Assembly: GCF_029962835.1 (NCBI RefSeq)
Contig: NC_080585.1
Coordinates: 60,747,443 to 60,811,442 of the forward strand
DNA: 64,000 bases
DNA from: Magnolia sinica
Lineage: Eukaryota; Streptophyta; Magnoliopsida; Magnoliales; Magnoliaceae
Direction of reading: 5' to 3'
The position numbers and the translations under genes are program-made. A model generated the notes under the pieces. The model saw only the letters and a list, made by a program, of their open reading frames with translations, did no database searches and was not told the origin of the DNA. Positions 46,811 through 60,196 of this stretch are shown piece after piece (the stretch's first letter is position 1; every line of letters begins with the position of its first letter).

Positions 46811-49800
46811 ACTTCTGTCACGCCCCAAACTCAGAAATCGGACTCACAAAATTTTTTTATCACCAAATCCGGTGCTGATAGCCTCCATAGTACCCCCATT
46901 CTCAGCTTCCAGCGCTGATACGTCAGATTCCGATCCTGGGATCCTACAAGGAGGATTTTCCAATGTACATTTATCTCGTAAAAAGCATAACCACAAGTTT
47001 ACCCAAATTACAAAGGTAATATCATTATCACATATCCACTAATATAAACAGTTGAATACAGTGCTGAAAGGGAAATACATATATCAATAATCAAAGCTCC
47101 AGAAGACAGCTGCACGCTTCAAGCTCAACGCTGTTACGACTAATGCCACCTGCACACATCTATCGTGCATAAGCTTATAAAAAGCTTAGAGGGTGGTGTA
47201 AGTGTGTGTGTAAGGTAAGTGTCAAGTATATAATATCAGAACAATGCGGAAACATGCCGATAAGTCCACAATTACCATCAGCCATATCCAAGCTATGCGA
47301 TGCAAAACATAATAAGCCAATATCATATACTGTGGAAACAATGTAGATTAACTATGCAATGTAGAGTCATAGCAAGCTAAATATCATATACTAAGGATAC
47401 AATGCAATATACAAATCCTAACGGGTCCGTGAATACCTTCAACCTCATCTAATCCATATAAATGCAGAAATATAGTAACCCAAAATGTCATATGCTGCGG
47501 ATGTAATGCAATATGTGGTGTGAATGAAATGACCAAGCTGGAGTGTGAAGTTGGAATGATAGTACATAGTATTGTAGGCTATCAGGTTCATCACAAGGGA
47601 CTTCTATCCAAACCAGTCCCATACCTAAATTTGGATAGCCAGACTCAATGTGGTAAACTCCTGATCTCAGGTTAGTCACGCACCCCAACCAAAATCTTGG
47701 CCATTGTAATGGTACACAACAATTAATCATGCACCACTGGCCCGAGTAGATAGTGAATGAATGAATCAATTAAATGCTGAGTACACAACTGCTACTTAGT
47801 AAGTCCACACATCAGTATCGTACATCTCTGGGATCATCACCGGGGTTTAGTACACTTCAAGCTGGCTACCGCCCCTACCGGCCGCGCAGCCCAGCGAGTA
47901 GAAAAGACCTCACTACCCGCCTACCAATATAGGCTCAACACATTGATAGCAGACTCATTTGTGAGATGGTCAAACTCATCCTAGCTTACAGCCCCCTCAC
48001 TCAGGTTGATAAGGCCACACCTCCTCCCAATCTACTACGACATAGTGGCAAGCCCGGCCTCCTGGTATTCGGCACTCAACGCTCATCTCTTCTACTTGGT
48101 CTAGACATTGGAGCATCTCCTAGCCACGGGAGTTTAGGGACTTTCACCCACGGACATCCAAAGTGCCCATGTGCTCAAACCAAACATTTTCAGTGTCTCA
48201 TCTGGCCATCCACGATATGCCTGTGGAGGCCATAGCCCTGATGTCACTAGGGCGCCAAATGATCATGTCCTAAAATGTGAGACGCATGAGCTATGCCATC
48301 CAGTCATGCATTAAAGCTACGTGTATTGCGCGCTCATGTGGGGCAACTCCATTTCTTGGGGAGTCCCATAAACAATCAGCCCAATGGTATATGCTATGTT
48401 CAATCACTCCTCATGCGAATGATGCGTATGGGCATGTATCATGTAGTATACTAAGCATGATTATAATCACATACATCATGGTGGGCCTATATAAGACAAC
48501 CCATGGCCTGTAATAATGAACGAGTGGCGTGCACACAATCACATACACATGGTGGGTCTCACACATCACAATTGGGCCTCGCACATACAAGGGGCTTCAC
48601 ACAATTACAATGGACCTCATATAATCACAATGACCCTTATATAATCGTAATGGGCCTCATTTAATCATGATGGGCCTCATACAATCACACAATGGGCCTT
48701 ATACAATCACGATGGGCCTCACATAGTCTCAATGGGCCTCATACAATCACAATGTTATACTAACACATACTTAATGTGTATACTAATAATAGTTGTAATC
48801 AATAATTGGCCCATATATATGGCGGGGTTCATAGAAGGATAGCAAATCTAATCCATAACATGAGGATCGGTCCTCAATAGTAGATATACCAAACCTGATA
48901 CCATTGATCTTTCCATCTACGGTGACGATGTTCTCACCTCATATCAAGGAAGGGCCTAGATGGCCTACTCTTATCAAGAATGGGCCTAAGAACAGGGAGA
49001 GGGCTTCCTTGCCCGTTCCATCACGTAGTAATCTGGACTGCCTAAGGGCCCAATAAGCACATGGTGGACCACATTCCTTATATAAGGCTCGATATGAACA
49101 TAAGATGGGCTCCAAGGCTTGGGTGGTCCTACAGGGTATGGTGGAAAGCATCATTATCAAATGGGGGCCCAATGGTTTGGGTTAGCCCAATGGGATTAGA
49201 TGGATCATGTAAATGGGGCCCAATGATTAGGGTCAACCCACTCAGAGAAGGATGAGAATGGGCCTAACAAGGCCTAAGGGAAGGTCATAATGTGGACATT
49301 TAACCATCATTGCCCATCAATGAGGACATTTAACCCACACTGCTCCCAAGGAGTGGCCCACATAAAGCCCAACGTATAGTGGGCCCATGGCCTCAGACAA
49401 AGGGCCTAATATATATCACGATGGGCCTCACCCATGGACCACATATGAATCGCATTAAGCCTCACTCATGGGCCACATATACATCATAATGGGTCGCATC
49501 ACATGGGCTTCATACACAACATGTCCGGCCTCAGTCATGGGCCACATTTACATCATAATGGGCCGCATCACATGAGCTCGATGGGCAGCCCATAATCCAT
49601 GCAAAATGGATAGGAAGCCTAGATATACAACGCGTTCATCAAGGTGGGCCGCTGCCATGGACGATGTGAGAAAGCACATGCATCATGGAGGTCCCGTAGA
49701 TGGACAACAACGATTAAACAGATACATCTTGGTACATCCGATGGACAGTGTGGATATACAACACATCATCAAGGTGGGCCTCTCAAGGCAACCCCTCAAT

Positions 49801-51062
49801 GGGCTTACAACATATACATCACGGTGGACCTCTCAAGGCAGCCCACAGCCCTAAAATGAGTGAACAATATGTACATAACACTTACATCATAGTGGGCCTT
49901 ACAAGGCAGCCCACAACTGGGCATATAACATATAAGTCAGGGTGGGCCTCACAAGACATCCCCCGGCCTGAAAATGAATGAAAAATATGCATATAACACA
50001 CGTATCATGGTGGGCCTCCTGTGAAAAGGCCGAGCTAAACGTCTTGGGGGGGGGGGGGGGGTGAATAGGAGTATGCCAAATTAAAAATAAATGTGGAATA
50101 TAAAGATAGACAGCACAATCAAATAATAAAGAAGCACAAGTAAATAGCAACCTTAAATGCACTAGTCTTGAGAGGTTGATACAAAACTTAGTTCTAAGGA
50201 CAACCTAACACCAAAAACCAAAGGCTTATGGCAGGACAACCTTATTAGAACGTTTGTAAGTATAAAAAACCCAAACCAATAAAGAGGCAAAGAAAATAAA
50301 CTAAGTTATTACAACATTCACCACAAGTGCATAAAATAAATTACACCATTCACCACAAATGCTCAAAGTAAATTACAACATTCACACACATAAGCACATT
50401 CAATCATCCACCACAACTCCAGGAATTATAGTGGTTCATTTGTGTCTATACCAACTATTAGAAAACAGCCACACAACTACTCCACTCCCAATATCCACAC
50501 CCATGGGATATTGGCTTTCACTATGAAAAAGGTTTTCCAAGGTTCACCTTAAAACCTTTACAATTGTGTCTTTAGATGGGCTTACACAATTACAAAAACC
50601 CCACACTCTAAGATTTTCTGGATTACCTCGGGCAAAACCAAAAATAAGATTTTCCTGGCACAACCTTAGAAACCACAAAAGATATACAAAATGTAAATGG
50701 TACTTATCTGGAAATTCTCCTTCTGAAAAAGCCTAGTAGAACCAATCTGATATAAACGAAGATGTTCAATGTCCAGTCTCACAAATGAAAGGTTCTAAAT
50801 CTAAATGATTTTTAGATTAATTTAGCTTGGGCTAGCTTGATTTGATTTTGATCTCAAAGAGGGTAAAATCACAATTCCCTTCTTTAAAGAAATAAAGTTG
50901 AATAGAGATCACAAAATCAAATGTAAAAAGCTATTTAAGAGAATTTAAAATGAACCCAATATAGCTTAACAAATGTATGAACTTATCTCTCAGAGTGATG
51001 GCTTGATATTTCTTGGAATGAATGAAAAACTCTGAGATTTGTCCTCTATTTATAGGTGAAAA

Positions 51063-51400
51063 ACTGTTCACTCAACTGGTCTAAGGGTCGGTTTGACTGG
51101 TCGAAGGACCAACCAAATTTTAAAATTTCTGGCATGATAATAAGATAAAGTCGTTACTCGACTAGTCGAGTGGCCTGCTCTACTGGTCGAGCAATGCACT
51201 CGACTGGTTGAGTGGGACCAAAAAACCTTGCTGGACTTTGAGTTGAGCCTACACGACTGGTCAAGCACTGTTCACTCGACAGGTCGATCAGTTCCACAAT
51301 TAGTCAAGGGTCCAACAAAAAATTTTAAAAATTCACAACAAACCTTGGACTAGTCGAGCCAAAGCTTGGACTAGTCAAACAAAGACTAAGACTAGTTGAG
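51063..51400 (-). repeat. Inverted-repeat array in S2
   Basis: Repeated GACTGGTC, 'ctcgactagtcgag' and 'ctcgactggttgag' words just upstream (minus strand) of the S2 TATA box. The arm sequence here is CTCGAC rather than the CACGAC seen in C1. Confidence 0.7.
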
Positions 51401-51414
51401 GAAATGGCCTATAA

Positions 51415-54400
51415 TGTAACACTCCGGATTTCGAGGGTCAAGTAAAGCTCAACTCCCGAGATCCAACGCACCACTTACGTAATATAGATAATGATGTTTA
51501 AATGTTGTCTATATTAATACATTAAACATGAGAGGTATTACACTAAATCGGCATATCATACTCCAGAATTAATGTAATTAAGCAAGCGGAAGACTAAGAC
51601 AGATATATAAGGTATATGTACGTGTTTCACAACCTCCAGAGTACGAGTATATTACCGAGCCAAATATATATATGTTTTAACTCAAAATATACAAAATAAC
51701 AAAATGTAAGTGTCCGACTAATCCATATATCCCTGAAATCCCATTGAAGCAGCACGAGGTCTACATAGACCTGCCAAATAGCTGAACATAGGAGAACTCT
51801 TCCTCCTCATCTGCGAAGTCCAACTCCACTGCATATACATCCTCATCACCTGTATCTATAACAGAGTTTGGTTGGTGTTTTAAAACACCGTCCCAGAGTG
51901 GGAGTGAGTGATCAACTCAGTGGTACTATAAGGCAAAGGTTAACATGTTATCAATTCAATCAAGCAGTACAACAATCATTCCCTAACTACTCTTATTAAT
52001 GAAGGAATGGTATGCAGTAATGATACATGCCCTCGTACGACACTCCCTCAAGTGACTACATCAACCATTCATGCATGGCAAACTCCCTAAAGTGCACTTC
52101 CTTGCTAAAGCACATGCAATGCGGTGCATGATCGTGTTGGCCGAGTACTTAATTAGGCTTATTCATACAGCAGATTCAGGAAGCTAAGGTACCTCCATTT
52201 ATATCATTTACTCAACTGAAAGATCCATCTAGGGTCATCAATCCTAGTTAATCATATATGATAGGCAAGTTATAAGGCATTACTCCTAATGAAAAACAAT
52301 GGATAGATAAGTTCGAGAGTTTATACTCGAGGTCACTACGGGGCGGCTCGTCACCTCAGCGCAGGACGACAACTCGAATACAGTGTCTCATACCACCATA
52401 TTCGGCTCACGAGTTTGGGTTGCTCACTGGTGACTATGGGGAGGCTCGTCACCCCAACGTAGGCTGACAATTCAACCACGGTGTCCCATACCACCATGCT
52501 TGGCTCATGAGTCTTAACGGATCGTAGTACCATAGTTGAAACGGGTCTTTAAATTGGTAAGTGGTACCTTAAATTCAAGCAGTGATGCCTATACATGATA
52601 AACACACAATACGCCAGTCGGTTGATTATACAAGTTTGATTAGTATGAGCGCACGCTGAACGTAATCGACATAGAGCGCGTAAGCACTCCCCGTGGCCTA
52701 ACCGCTATCCACAATCATCGTACGACTTGGATTCACCGAACGTATCAATGTGGTGAGACTAATTCGGCCACTCAAACGAGAATTGTTACCGACTTCCTGG
52801 ACTACATTGTAGTCCCAATCTTACTCAAATATAGCATGTGGATACATGTGATAATCATATAAGCATTTAGCGAACAATCCAAATACAACACTTATTTGAG
52901 CATTTTATCAAACATATGGAACATGTCGCTAAACACTTGCATTAAATCCATAAGTTGTGTAGCGGCGATATGATTTCATGAAAGAAGCCATACATATGGT
53001 TAAGGAAATTAAGAATCCTATCTTATTACCCTTAATAAATACAAACCATCAATATTTTTTTCATTCAGACATTTTATCAAACACTTAAATTACACCTTAC
53101 TAAATACATAGACTAAATTAGTTATGACATTCACTATAACAGCTCATTTCACAACATCGGTCATAAAGCATATAACACACATGGATCTTAGATTAGTAAT
53201 CATGACAAGCACAAATCAAGATTTCACATTCATTCAAACATTTCAATAAACACATGGAATGCATTTTCATACAACATAGTTCATACATGTGTAATATATC
53301 GAAATTGACATGTCTAAGATGATATGGCAACAGTCAAGTGAAACATAAATCATTAGCTGACATTGAAAGTCATGAAAACCATAACCTAAATATTTATAGT
53401 CTGCACCTTTCGTCAAAAAGCTCGATTCGGACCTAGTTCAGACTGTACGTTTCCGAAAACGAGACGACAAACACCTACACGATGTAATAGGTTAGCTAGG
53501 TCGATAAACTACCAACTTGGATTTCTACAACGAGATTAGGGTTAGAATTTCTTACCCAAATCTTAGTTGAAAATGATAGTGTAGCGAAACGGGAGAGGTG
53601 ATTCAGCCCGTGGAGTAGTGGGAGTGAATCCTAGCAACGATCTCCCTATCTCTCTCTCTCTCTTTTCCTCACTCTTTTCTCCTCTTTTCTCTCTTCTCTT
53701 CTAGTGTTAGAGAAATTCGTATGAAATGGGAATGGGGTGGTTTAAGGGCATCACATAGGCCCAGAACTGCTGTAAATGGCCCCAAGGCCATGGTATACTT
53801 AAGTTACAACCAAAGGGTGCCTATTTCGGGCAAACGGGACTCATATGGATGTCCATTACTCACCTACGACATATAGTAAGTTCTCTAACTATAGATCTAA
53901 GCCAAGTTATGATTTGGTACGATCAGATTAGCCGATCGACCGTGGAGGACCCGTGTCAGATCAACGGTCGTTACCGTTCGATCAGGGCCATAAGTATACA
54001 GATATGTGCAGAGAAATTTCCCTGATCCATGGTTAAAGTTCAGTCAGAAACTGACGGTCTGAAATCTTCAATTTTGCCCGCAAGTGAATGGCCCAAATCA
54101 CTTAAGTTTCAATACATTTTATAAGGATATTCGCATTTCTCACACACTTTGCTCAGGGCTCAAGTTGTACATTTTTGGATACTATTTGGGCTCGATTCCT
54201 ACGCTGGTCATCAAGCCCAATAAGGCGGACATAACCATATAGTTTCGCGGTCATCGGACTTTTGAAGTGCGGTACAGGTCTGATTCGGAGTTTCAATGTG
54301 CTCCCGAGAGCAACTGGCTTTTGGAATTTCTCCTAGGCTATTAAGTAGTGTTGAGTCATTGCTTTTGATAGTTTTGGGTCTTACCATTTGTATAGATAGT

Positions 54401-54537
54401 GGTTCAAGCTAAATCCACTGCCTATTTAGTTTAATATTTAACTAAATTTCACCTAAATTTCTACAGGATACGATCCTTTGGGATTTCTGTCTGAGGTGGT
54501 ACTCGAGCTTTTATATGGATTTTTCCGAGACGTAACA
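51415..54537 (-). mobile_element. S3: solo LTR of the G2 gypsy family
   Basis: 3123 bp between TGTAACACTCC and GACGTAACA, flanked by a perfect TATAA duplication (51410-51414, 54538-54542). It shares 'cccagagtgggagtgagtga' (51893-51912) and the 'ccctcgt...actccctca' phrases with the G2 5' LTR (63188 on), so it belongs to that family. No internal sequence is left. It is the innermost insertion of the nest. Confidence 0.9.
52331..52533. repeat. About 100-bp tandem duplication in S3
   Basis: Two diverged copies beginning 'gtcactacggggcggctcgt' (52332) and 'gtgactatggggaggctcgt' (about 52431), each continuing into 'cataccaccat'. G1 has a related single segment near 5637-5705 in reverse complement. 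Confidence 0.7.
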
Positions 54538-56650
54538 TATAAACTTATGAAATGACCCACAACATATTCAAAGAATGTGACTTAACCAATGGTCAATCTA
54601 GGGTCATCCATACCTTATTTGTGAGTTTGAATAATTGAAACATCGTTCGCCCTGTAAATGCACACACTTGAATTACTTGAAGCTTGTCTTCAAATCTTGA
54701 ACTTGAGCTTGAGTAAAGACTTGTGTTCTTGAGTCTTTAAAGTACTGAACTTGGAGATTATACTCGAACTTGAGCCTTGAACTTGTACATGTACTTGAGC
54801 TTGAAATCTTGAACTTTGACAACGCTTCTTCAACTTGAATACATAGAGAAGTTCGACGACGACTTGGATAACTGTAAAATGCATGAAGTTGATCTAATCA
54901 TCTCATCAAAACATGATACAGATTCTAAATGATTTGCCACAACAAAATTTGACAAACCTGGGTACTAGATTTACAATATAGCATTTACATCCTATGGTAG
55001 CCCCAACATGGGACGCCCAGCCCAAACAATCCAAATTGCTCCTTGTAGCATGTCCATATGAGATTTGGGTCTGTTGCTCATAATCTGGGCCCCTAGAGCG
55101 GAGTGGGCCCTGGGGAAGTGATAGAGGGTGTGGGGGAGCCCCACACCTTACTAGTGAACCCAACAATTTGTGGGTAGCATGGGTAACATACATGCAACAG
55201 GGGCCTCTTACTACACGTCCAACCCACCCAACAAGCTAGGCCTGCTAGACGTTTAATAAATGGACGTCCTGGATACCACACACATCGTGGGTGTAGGGGC
55301 CTCATACACCATAATGGGCCCCCACAATGGATGGGTCACATGAATATACAACACAGACTGCCAAGTGGGCCAGCAGCTAGGCGTCCAACACATTGACACA
55401 CTAGGCTTGCTGGGCGGCTTGGATAGAACACATACATAATGGGTCTCATCAATGGCGTCATAGCCCCTAGCTGGGCTTTCTCACAAACATTGCAGTGGGC
55501 CTATGAGGGTTTCAATGATGGACGACAGCCCCACTACTTCCTGTGGTGTGGATCAATTGAGAGTTGGATCTGTCCCTATTCCAGACCCATGGCCTAAATT
55601 GATATGGAAAATTGGATAGACGGTCTGGATAAAATACATATCACTTTGGGTCCCACTTAGACGTGGGTCGTCCAAAAGATGGGCCGACCCCCAGTCGTCC
55701 TCCCAGCCAAAATGGGCTAGACAGATACATCACCGTGGGCCTGGCTATCTGCTGGGCAGTTCTGCTCAGCTGGATCTGTCCAGCTCTAGGTCCATGCCCA
55801 AAATGATCACTCCAAAATGGATGACGTGGATATTACACATGTTGCACGAGTTCCACGGTTATCCTGTGTATATTAGAATCACATACTCTGGTTGAGATGG
55901 GCCAATATACGTGATTTCCACTCATACTAGCCGATGCCACCTGCTGGACAGGTCAGATACCAAACCATACTACAAGCCCTGAGAGTATTCAACGTGGCCA
56001 TTGGATTGCCACTGATCTAAGGTGGGGCGCACAGGAGTACGGGATTGAGATAATACTTGTGTTTTCTGCCATCCAACGTCCAGGCCTATGGCCTTCCCAA
56101 TCTGGACGGACGGTGTGGATTGTAGATACATCTGAGGTGGGTCCCACCATCTAGCAACTGTTGGATGGTGCGAGATAAGACCCATACATTGCGGACGGAC
56201 CCACAAAACTTATTGACGTTGGTACAGTAGCCTTGCTGCTAACAGATGGACGGTTGGATGAAATACATGCATCTTGGTGGCCCACAGGACTTGCTGATGT
56301 CAGTTTGCAGTGGGACCCACCGTCCTAAAAAAATAGATGGACGACGGGGATACAATACGTACGTCAATGTGGGCCCCGCCTGTCCAGAACGGACAGACAG
56401 CTAGGATATAGAATACGTACATCAATGTGGACCCCACTGGTCTCATGTGGGAAACAGATGGGTGGCTTTGATAAAATACATGAATCATGTGAGTCCACAC
56501 GTATGGCCCACCAATAGCTTGTACAAAGATAATATTTGTATTATCCCTTCATCAAGGTCAGCCCAAACGGGCAGATTACTGCCGCTGAATGGTCAGCAGG
56601 GTGACCCCTGCTTGCTGGATGGTCTGGATCAGGTGGACACACACCATCAC

Positions 56651-56653
<3 letters not shown>

Positions 56654-56704
<51 letters not shown>
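56654..56704. repeat. AG microsatellite in the G3 5' LTR
   Basis: About 25 uninterrupted AG units; the allelic site in the 3' LTR (44469-44487) has about nine. ORFs over it encode Arg-Glu or Ser-Leu repeats and are not genes. Confidence 0.9.
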
Positions 56705-56706
<2 letters not shown>

Positions 56707-57546
56707 CGTGTGATGGAAGGGAGCTCTGCCACTATGAGCTCCCTTGGGCTACAGTACATACATCAAGATGGAACCCAAATAGGATCCATACCATCAATCA
56801 GTAGGCCCCACTTGGTCTATAACAAAAATTGAAATCTAATCCTACAAAACACCCACCGATGGTCTTCTTCTTTAGTTCCTTGGACTTCTAAGCTCCTTGG
56901 CTTCGATTTTGATGGAGGATGATGAAGATTGAAGGGTGGAGATGGGAGATTAAGGGGTAAGAAGTGGTCCACACCTAGCTTCTCTCTTTGGGAAGCTTGA
57001 ACGTCTACTCTCCCTTGGTTTCTTAAGGAAAATGGTGGAGAAAATGAGAGTTAGAGGAGATGTAAGGAGAGAGGATGGGACAAATGATTTGTTTCAAGGA
57101 AGGTTGACTTTGGGGATGGGAGAGAGAGGGGTGCCATGCTTTGTTGGTAAGAGAGGGATAGGTAGTACTTGACTTGATTGATTGATTGATGTGATGGATG
57201 GTAGAGATTCTTTTGTCAGGATTTGCAACGCGCGGCGTTTTCTCGAAATAAATGCGGGCCCACAACTCCTAACCTGGATATCGCATTGGTGCATAAGACG
57301 CGGCGTTGGAAACGCAGTGTTGGAACCGTGGCGACGGCGTGGTCGTAAGGGTATAAGTCTCGGGTCGAGCTAACTCAGATCTATGGGATACGACTTAGGA
57401 TCCTGCGCAAATTCCGATTACAGTTCACGGGTTGCCGGAATTCGACTGGGAGGATCGCAAGAATCTACAAAATGGTATGGACTAGGATACAGGCTTGACA
57501 TAAATTAATTCAAAAACTAGTTAATCTCAGAAAAATGCAACCATCA

Positions 57547-57566
57547 ATCCTCGACAATGGCACCAA
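57547..57566 (-). other. E6 primer-binding site, tRNA-Asp type
   Basis: Minus strand TTGGTGCCATTGTCGAGGAT, matching the Athila site with a few changes and lying 5 bp from the LTR end. The leader continues at 57501 and, beyond G3, at 29536. Confidence 0.8.
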
Positions 57567-58084
57567 AAACTTATTCACAACCCCAAGTGTAGGGTTACGA
57601 TGCAGTAATAATCTTGGTGAGACTGAGGTCGAATCCACAGGGACTGAACTTGTGTGTCTTTTGAAAGTAATTAGAACTAGAACTAGAAGAAGATGAAAAC
57701 TTAAATCTAAAATATTTGAGAGAGTAATTGTGATTAAAGTAATCAAAACTAGTGAATGTAAAGGTAGGAACTAGGGTGCCAAGGACCCACTTGTATCAAT
57801 TGGGAAACTACCTTTCATGATTCAAGGACACAACTGGAATCAAAGTCTTATCTTATCCGGTTGGTAAGAAGAGATTTGTCAGATCTTTAAACTTCTCATG
57901 GATCTAATTATCAATAGATGAGAGTGGTGAAGATTTGAAAGTGATCCCGTCACTTAACCATGCCCAGGAGACAAGGCAAATAACAAGATTTACCAATCCC
58001 ACAACCAATTATAAGAGAATTATGAAAGTTATGAAGGATTTCATCACGCTATCATGCCCAAGGGATGATGGTTAACAACGGGAC

Positions 58085-60196
58085 TGATAAGGGTCGAATA
58101 TTGCATATCAGACCCTAATTAGTGCATGATTTTACGTACATGATAATGCTTAATGGAATATTTTAATTATATTTTTGTTACAGGATGAAATCAGGAGCGT
58201 TGATGGAAAAAGAGTACTACAAGCGTGGATTTGATGTTCCAAAGTCACCAGAGTAAGGGACTCACTCGAGAGAACTAAAACTGAATAATTCACATGCCAG
58301 GGACCCGAGGAAATCAAGCCGTGCACATTAAAAAGGCCCGAAAATGGTCCAGAATGCAAGATCACATGGTTCCCGCCATCCGATTGACTCGAAACTTCAT
58401 GCATAGCCTGGATGCCATAAATAAACCGTACATATTAAATTTCAACCATTGGATATCTCGAGAAGTGGGTCAATGGACACATCAGCCCATTAATCTCCAA
58501 TTTTAGGCCCACATACAATCTGGATATACTTCAAATTTGACTTAAACGGTTTAAAGAAGATGAGCAATAGGATGGATGGATTGGATTTCTCGAAATCATC
58601 ACAGTGGACCCATATCTATAGCGTGTGTACACAGTGCACATGTGCACTGCCTGAGCACCGAACGGACTTAAGTCGGTCAGCGCTGCTGACCCGAGTTTCT
58701 TATTTCAAAAACGGAAATTTCCGTTTCAGCGCGTGTAACGGACGGAAAGTCCGTTTTTACGGACCGCTGTGGGCCCCACCGATAGCATGTACGTCTGATC
58801 CAAGCCATTCATCGTGTAGAAGGGTTCAATATCTATAAGGCCATGTTTACAGTTTGTGCCCATACGTGCACATGTGTGAGATATAGAGGTCACAAGCGGG
58901 CTGCCCTGTAACATTCAAAAAGATCTCAGCATGATTCCTTCTCTGGGCAACGTCCACGCAAATTCAAAACCACCCATATGCGGTCGAAATTCCGTCCTGC
59001 ATCCAATGGATGGATTGGATTTATCAAAAGAACATCGACGTGGGGCCCACCAACACCACAGCGGACGGAATCCGCGTACCCTCTTTTAGCGCGCCGGACG
59101 CTGTCCGATTTCTGCAGCAGTTTTAGCCCACCATACTTGATCGTATGTACAATCCAAGCCGTCCATCATGTAGACGATTCGAAAATGTCCTAAGGGACGG
59201 TCTTTATTTGGAAACCGAGCAAGGAAAGATGGGGCTGTTTTGCATCCGAACTCGGCAGCGAAAGGGAGTCCGCACGCGGCTGTTGCTGCGACAGCGTTTC
59301 CACCGTCCTTCCAGCTGCTATAAGAAAGAGAGAGAGAGAGCTCGTTTTGAAGGGGAAGCCAGAGGGAAAAAGGCTAGAAATCGAGAGTTTTGAGGAGATC
59401 AAGAGAAAGAGAAGAGAAAGAAGAGAAAGAAAAGAAAAGAAAAGAAAAGAAAAGAGAAGAAAAGAGAAGAAAGTTTAGCAGGATGTTTTCATTCCATCAT
59501 TGTTATTTTTCTTACTTTTTAACTAATCACATGGATAGCTAAATCCTTTAGCTAGGGCTGAGATGAAGCCTCCAACTTGAATAGTCCTTGTTTGTTGATT
59601 TAATCCTAATTTAATTGATTTGTTTCTTTCTCTAGTAGGCTTAATTGAAAGTTTTGTGCTTCTCCATTCTAGGAGTTTAACCAAAGACTAGTTATGGATG
59701 TTGTTTGGAACATTATCTAGGTGCTTGTGTCTGACCATGAACAGGTTCCTATAGAGGAAGAAACAGGAATTTACATCTCTTCATGCCTGACCATGGATGG
59801 AAAGTTGTAATCCATATGCTTTAAGGAATTATACATTCTGTGTGCCCGACCAAGGACATAGAGTGCACTTTATTTATTTTGATATCAATCTGGATTAGGG
59901 TGAATCAACAGGCAGAACAAGGTTTATGATAGTTAGGGGTGGATTCGAAAGTCCTAGTCTTCTTTTTGATTGAATTTTCCTCATTATTCTTGGTTATTTT
60001 CCCATTGATTTTTATTTAGTTTATTTAATTACTATCGCAAATATCTGTTGGATTAGTTAAGAAGAGTCTTTAATTTTGAATTGTGACGACCAGTCCTCGT
60101 GGGAACGATCTCGTAATACGTACCATATCTACATCTGATTCGTATACTTGCGAGTTTAAAAATCATTTAAATCAGGTTGGTTTAAATAAAACATCA
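58085..60196 (+). mobile_element. S4: solo LTR, unrelated gypsy-like family
   Basis: 2112 bp with short inverted ends TGATAAGG...ACATCA and a perfect GGGAC duplication (58080-58084, 60197-60201) inside the E6 LTR. Near its right end is 'cctcgtgggaacgatctcgt' followed by 'cgtatacttgcgag', a phrase typical of the U5 end of some plant gypsy LTRs, so I read it on the plus strand. The family (Tat-like) is a guess. No coding region was found. Confidence 0.85.
59397..59472. repeat. AAAGA-type simple repeat in S4
   Basis: About 75 bp of 'aaaagaaaagaaaagaaaag' and related purine words, preceded by a short GA run near 59325. Confidence 0.85.

Larger units (their letters stand above)
50022..54989 (-). 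mobile_element. S2: solo copia LTR interrupted by S3
   Basis: Minus-strand LTR from TGTAAATGC (54989) to 'gcctttTCA' (50022), about 1.84 kb without S3, a diverged relative of the C1 LTR. The flanks TCCTG (50017-50021) and TCCTA (54990-54994) are a duplication with one change. The empty site is TCCTA at 42821-42825 in the G3 3' LTR. It has a TATA box at 51047-51054, an inverted-repeat array at 51063-51400 and a G-run at about 50045-50062. Confidence 0.88.
29537..57500 (-). mobile_element. G3: long-LTR gypsy element with about 1.5-kb internal region
   Basis: Inverted termini TGTCACGCCCC at 29537 and GCTTGACA ending at 57500, with near-perfect duplication TAAAC/TAAAT. On the minus strand: 5' LTR 46816-57500, iMet primer-binding site 46799-46810, degraded gag, polypurine tract, 3' LTR 29537-45311. 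After removing C1 and S2 the LTRs are about 5.75 and 5.71 kb. The internal region is only 1504 bp, with gag joined directly to the 3' end and no pol. It was non-autonomous. Gag is of the CX2CX4HX4C chromovirus-like type. Confidence 0.85.
46816..57500 (-). mobile_element. G3 5' LTR, interrupted by S2
   Basis: 5.71 kb without S2. It aligns with the 3' LTR from end to end: 46816-50021 with 29537-31406 plus 41422-42820, and 54995-57500 with 42826-45311. It supplies the empty site for C1 (CATAT at 48618-48622). The short ORFs inside are not conserved as proteins beyond what DNA similarity gives. Confidence 0.85.
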
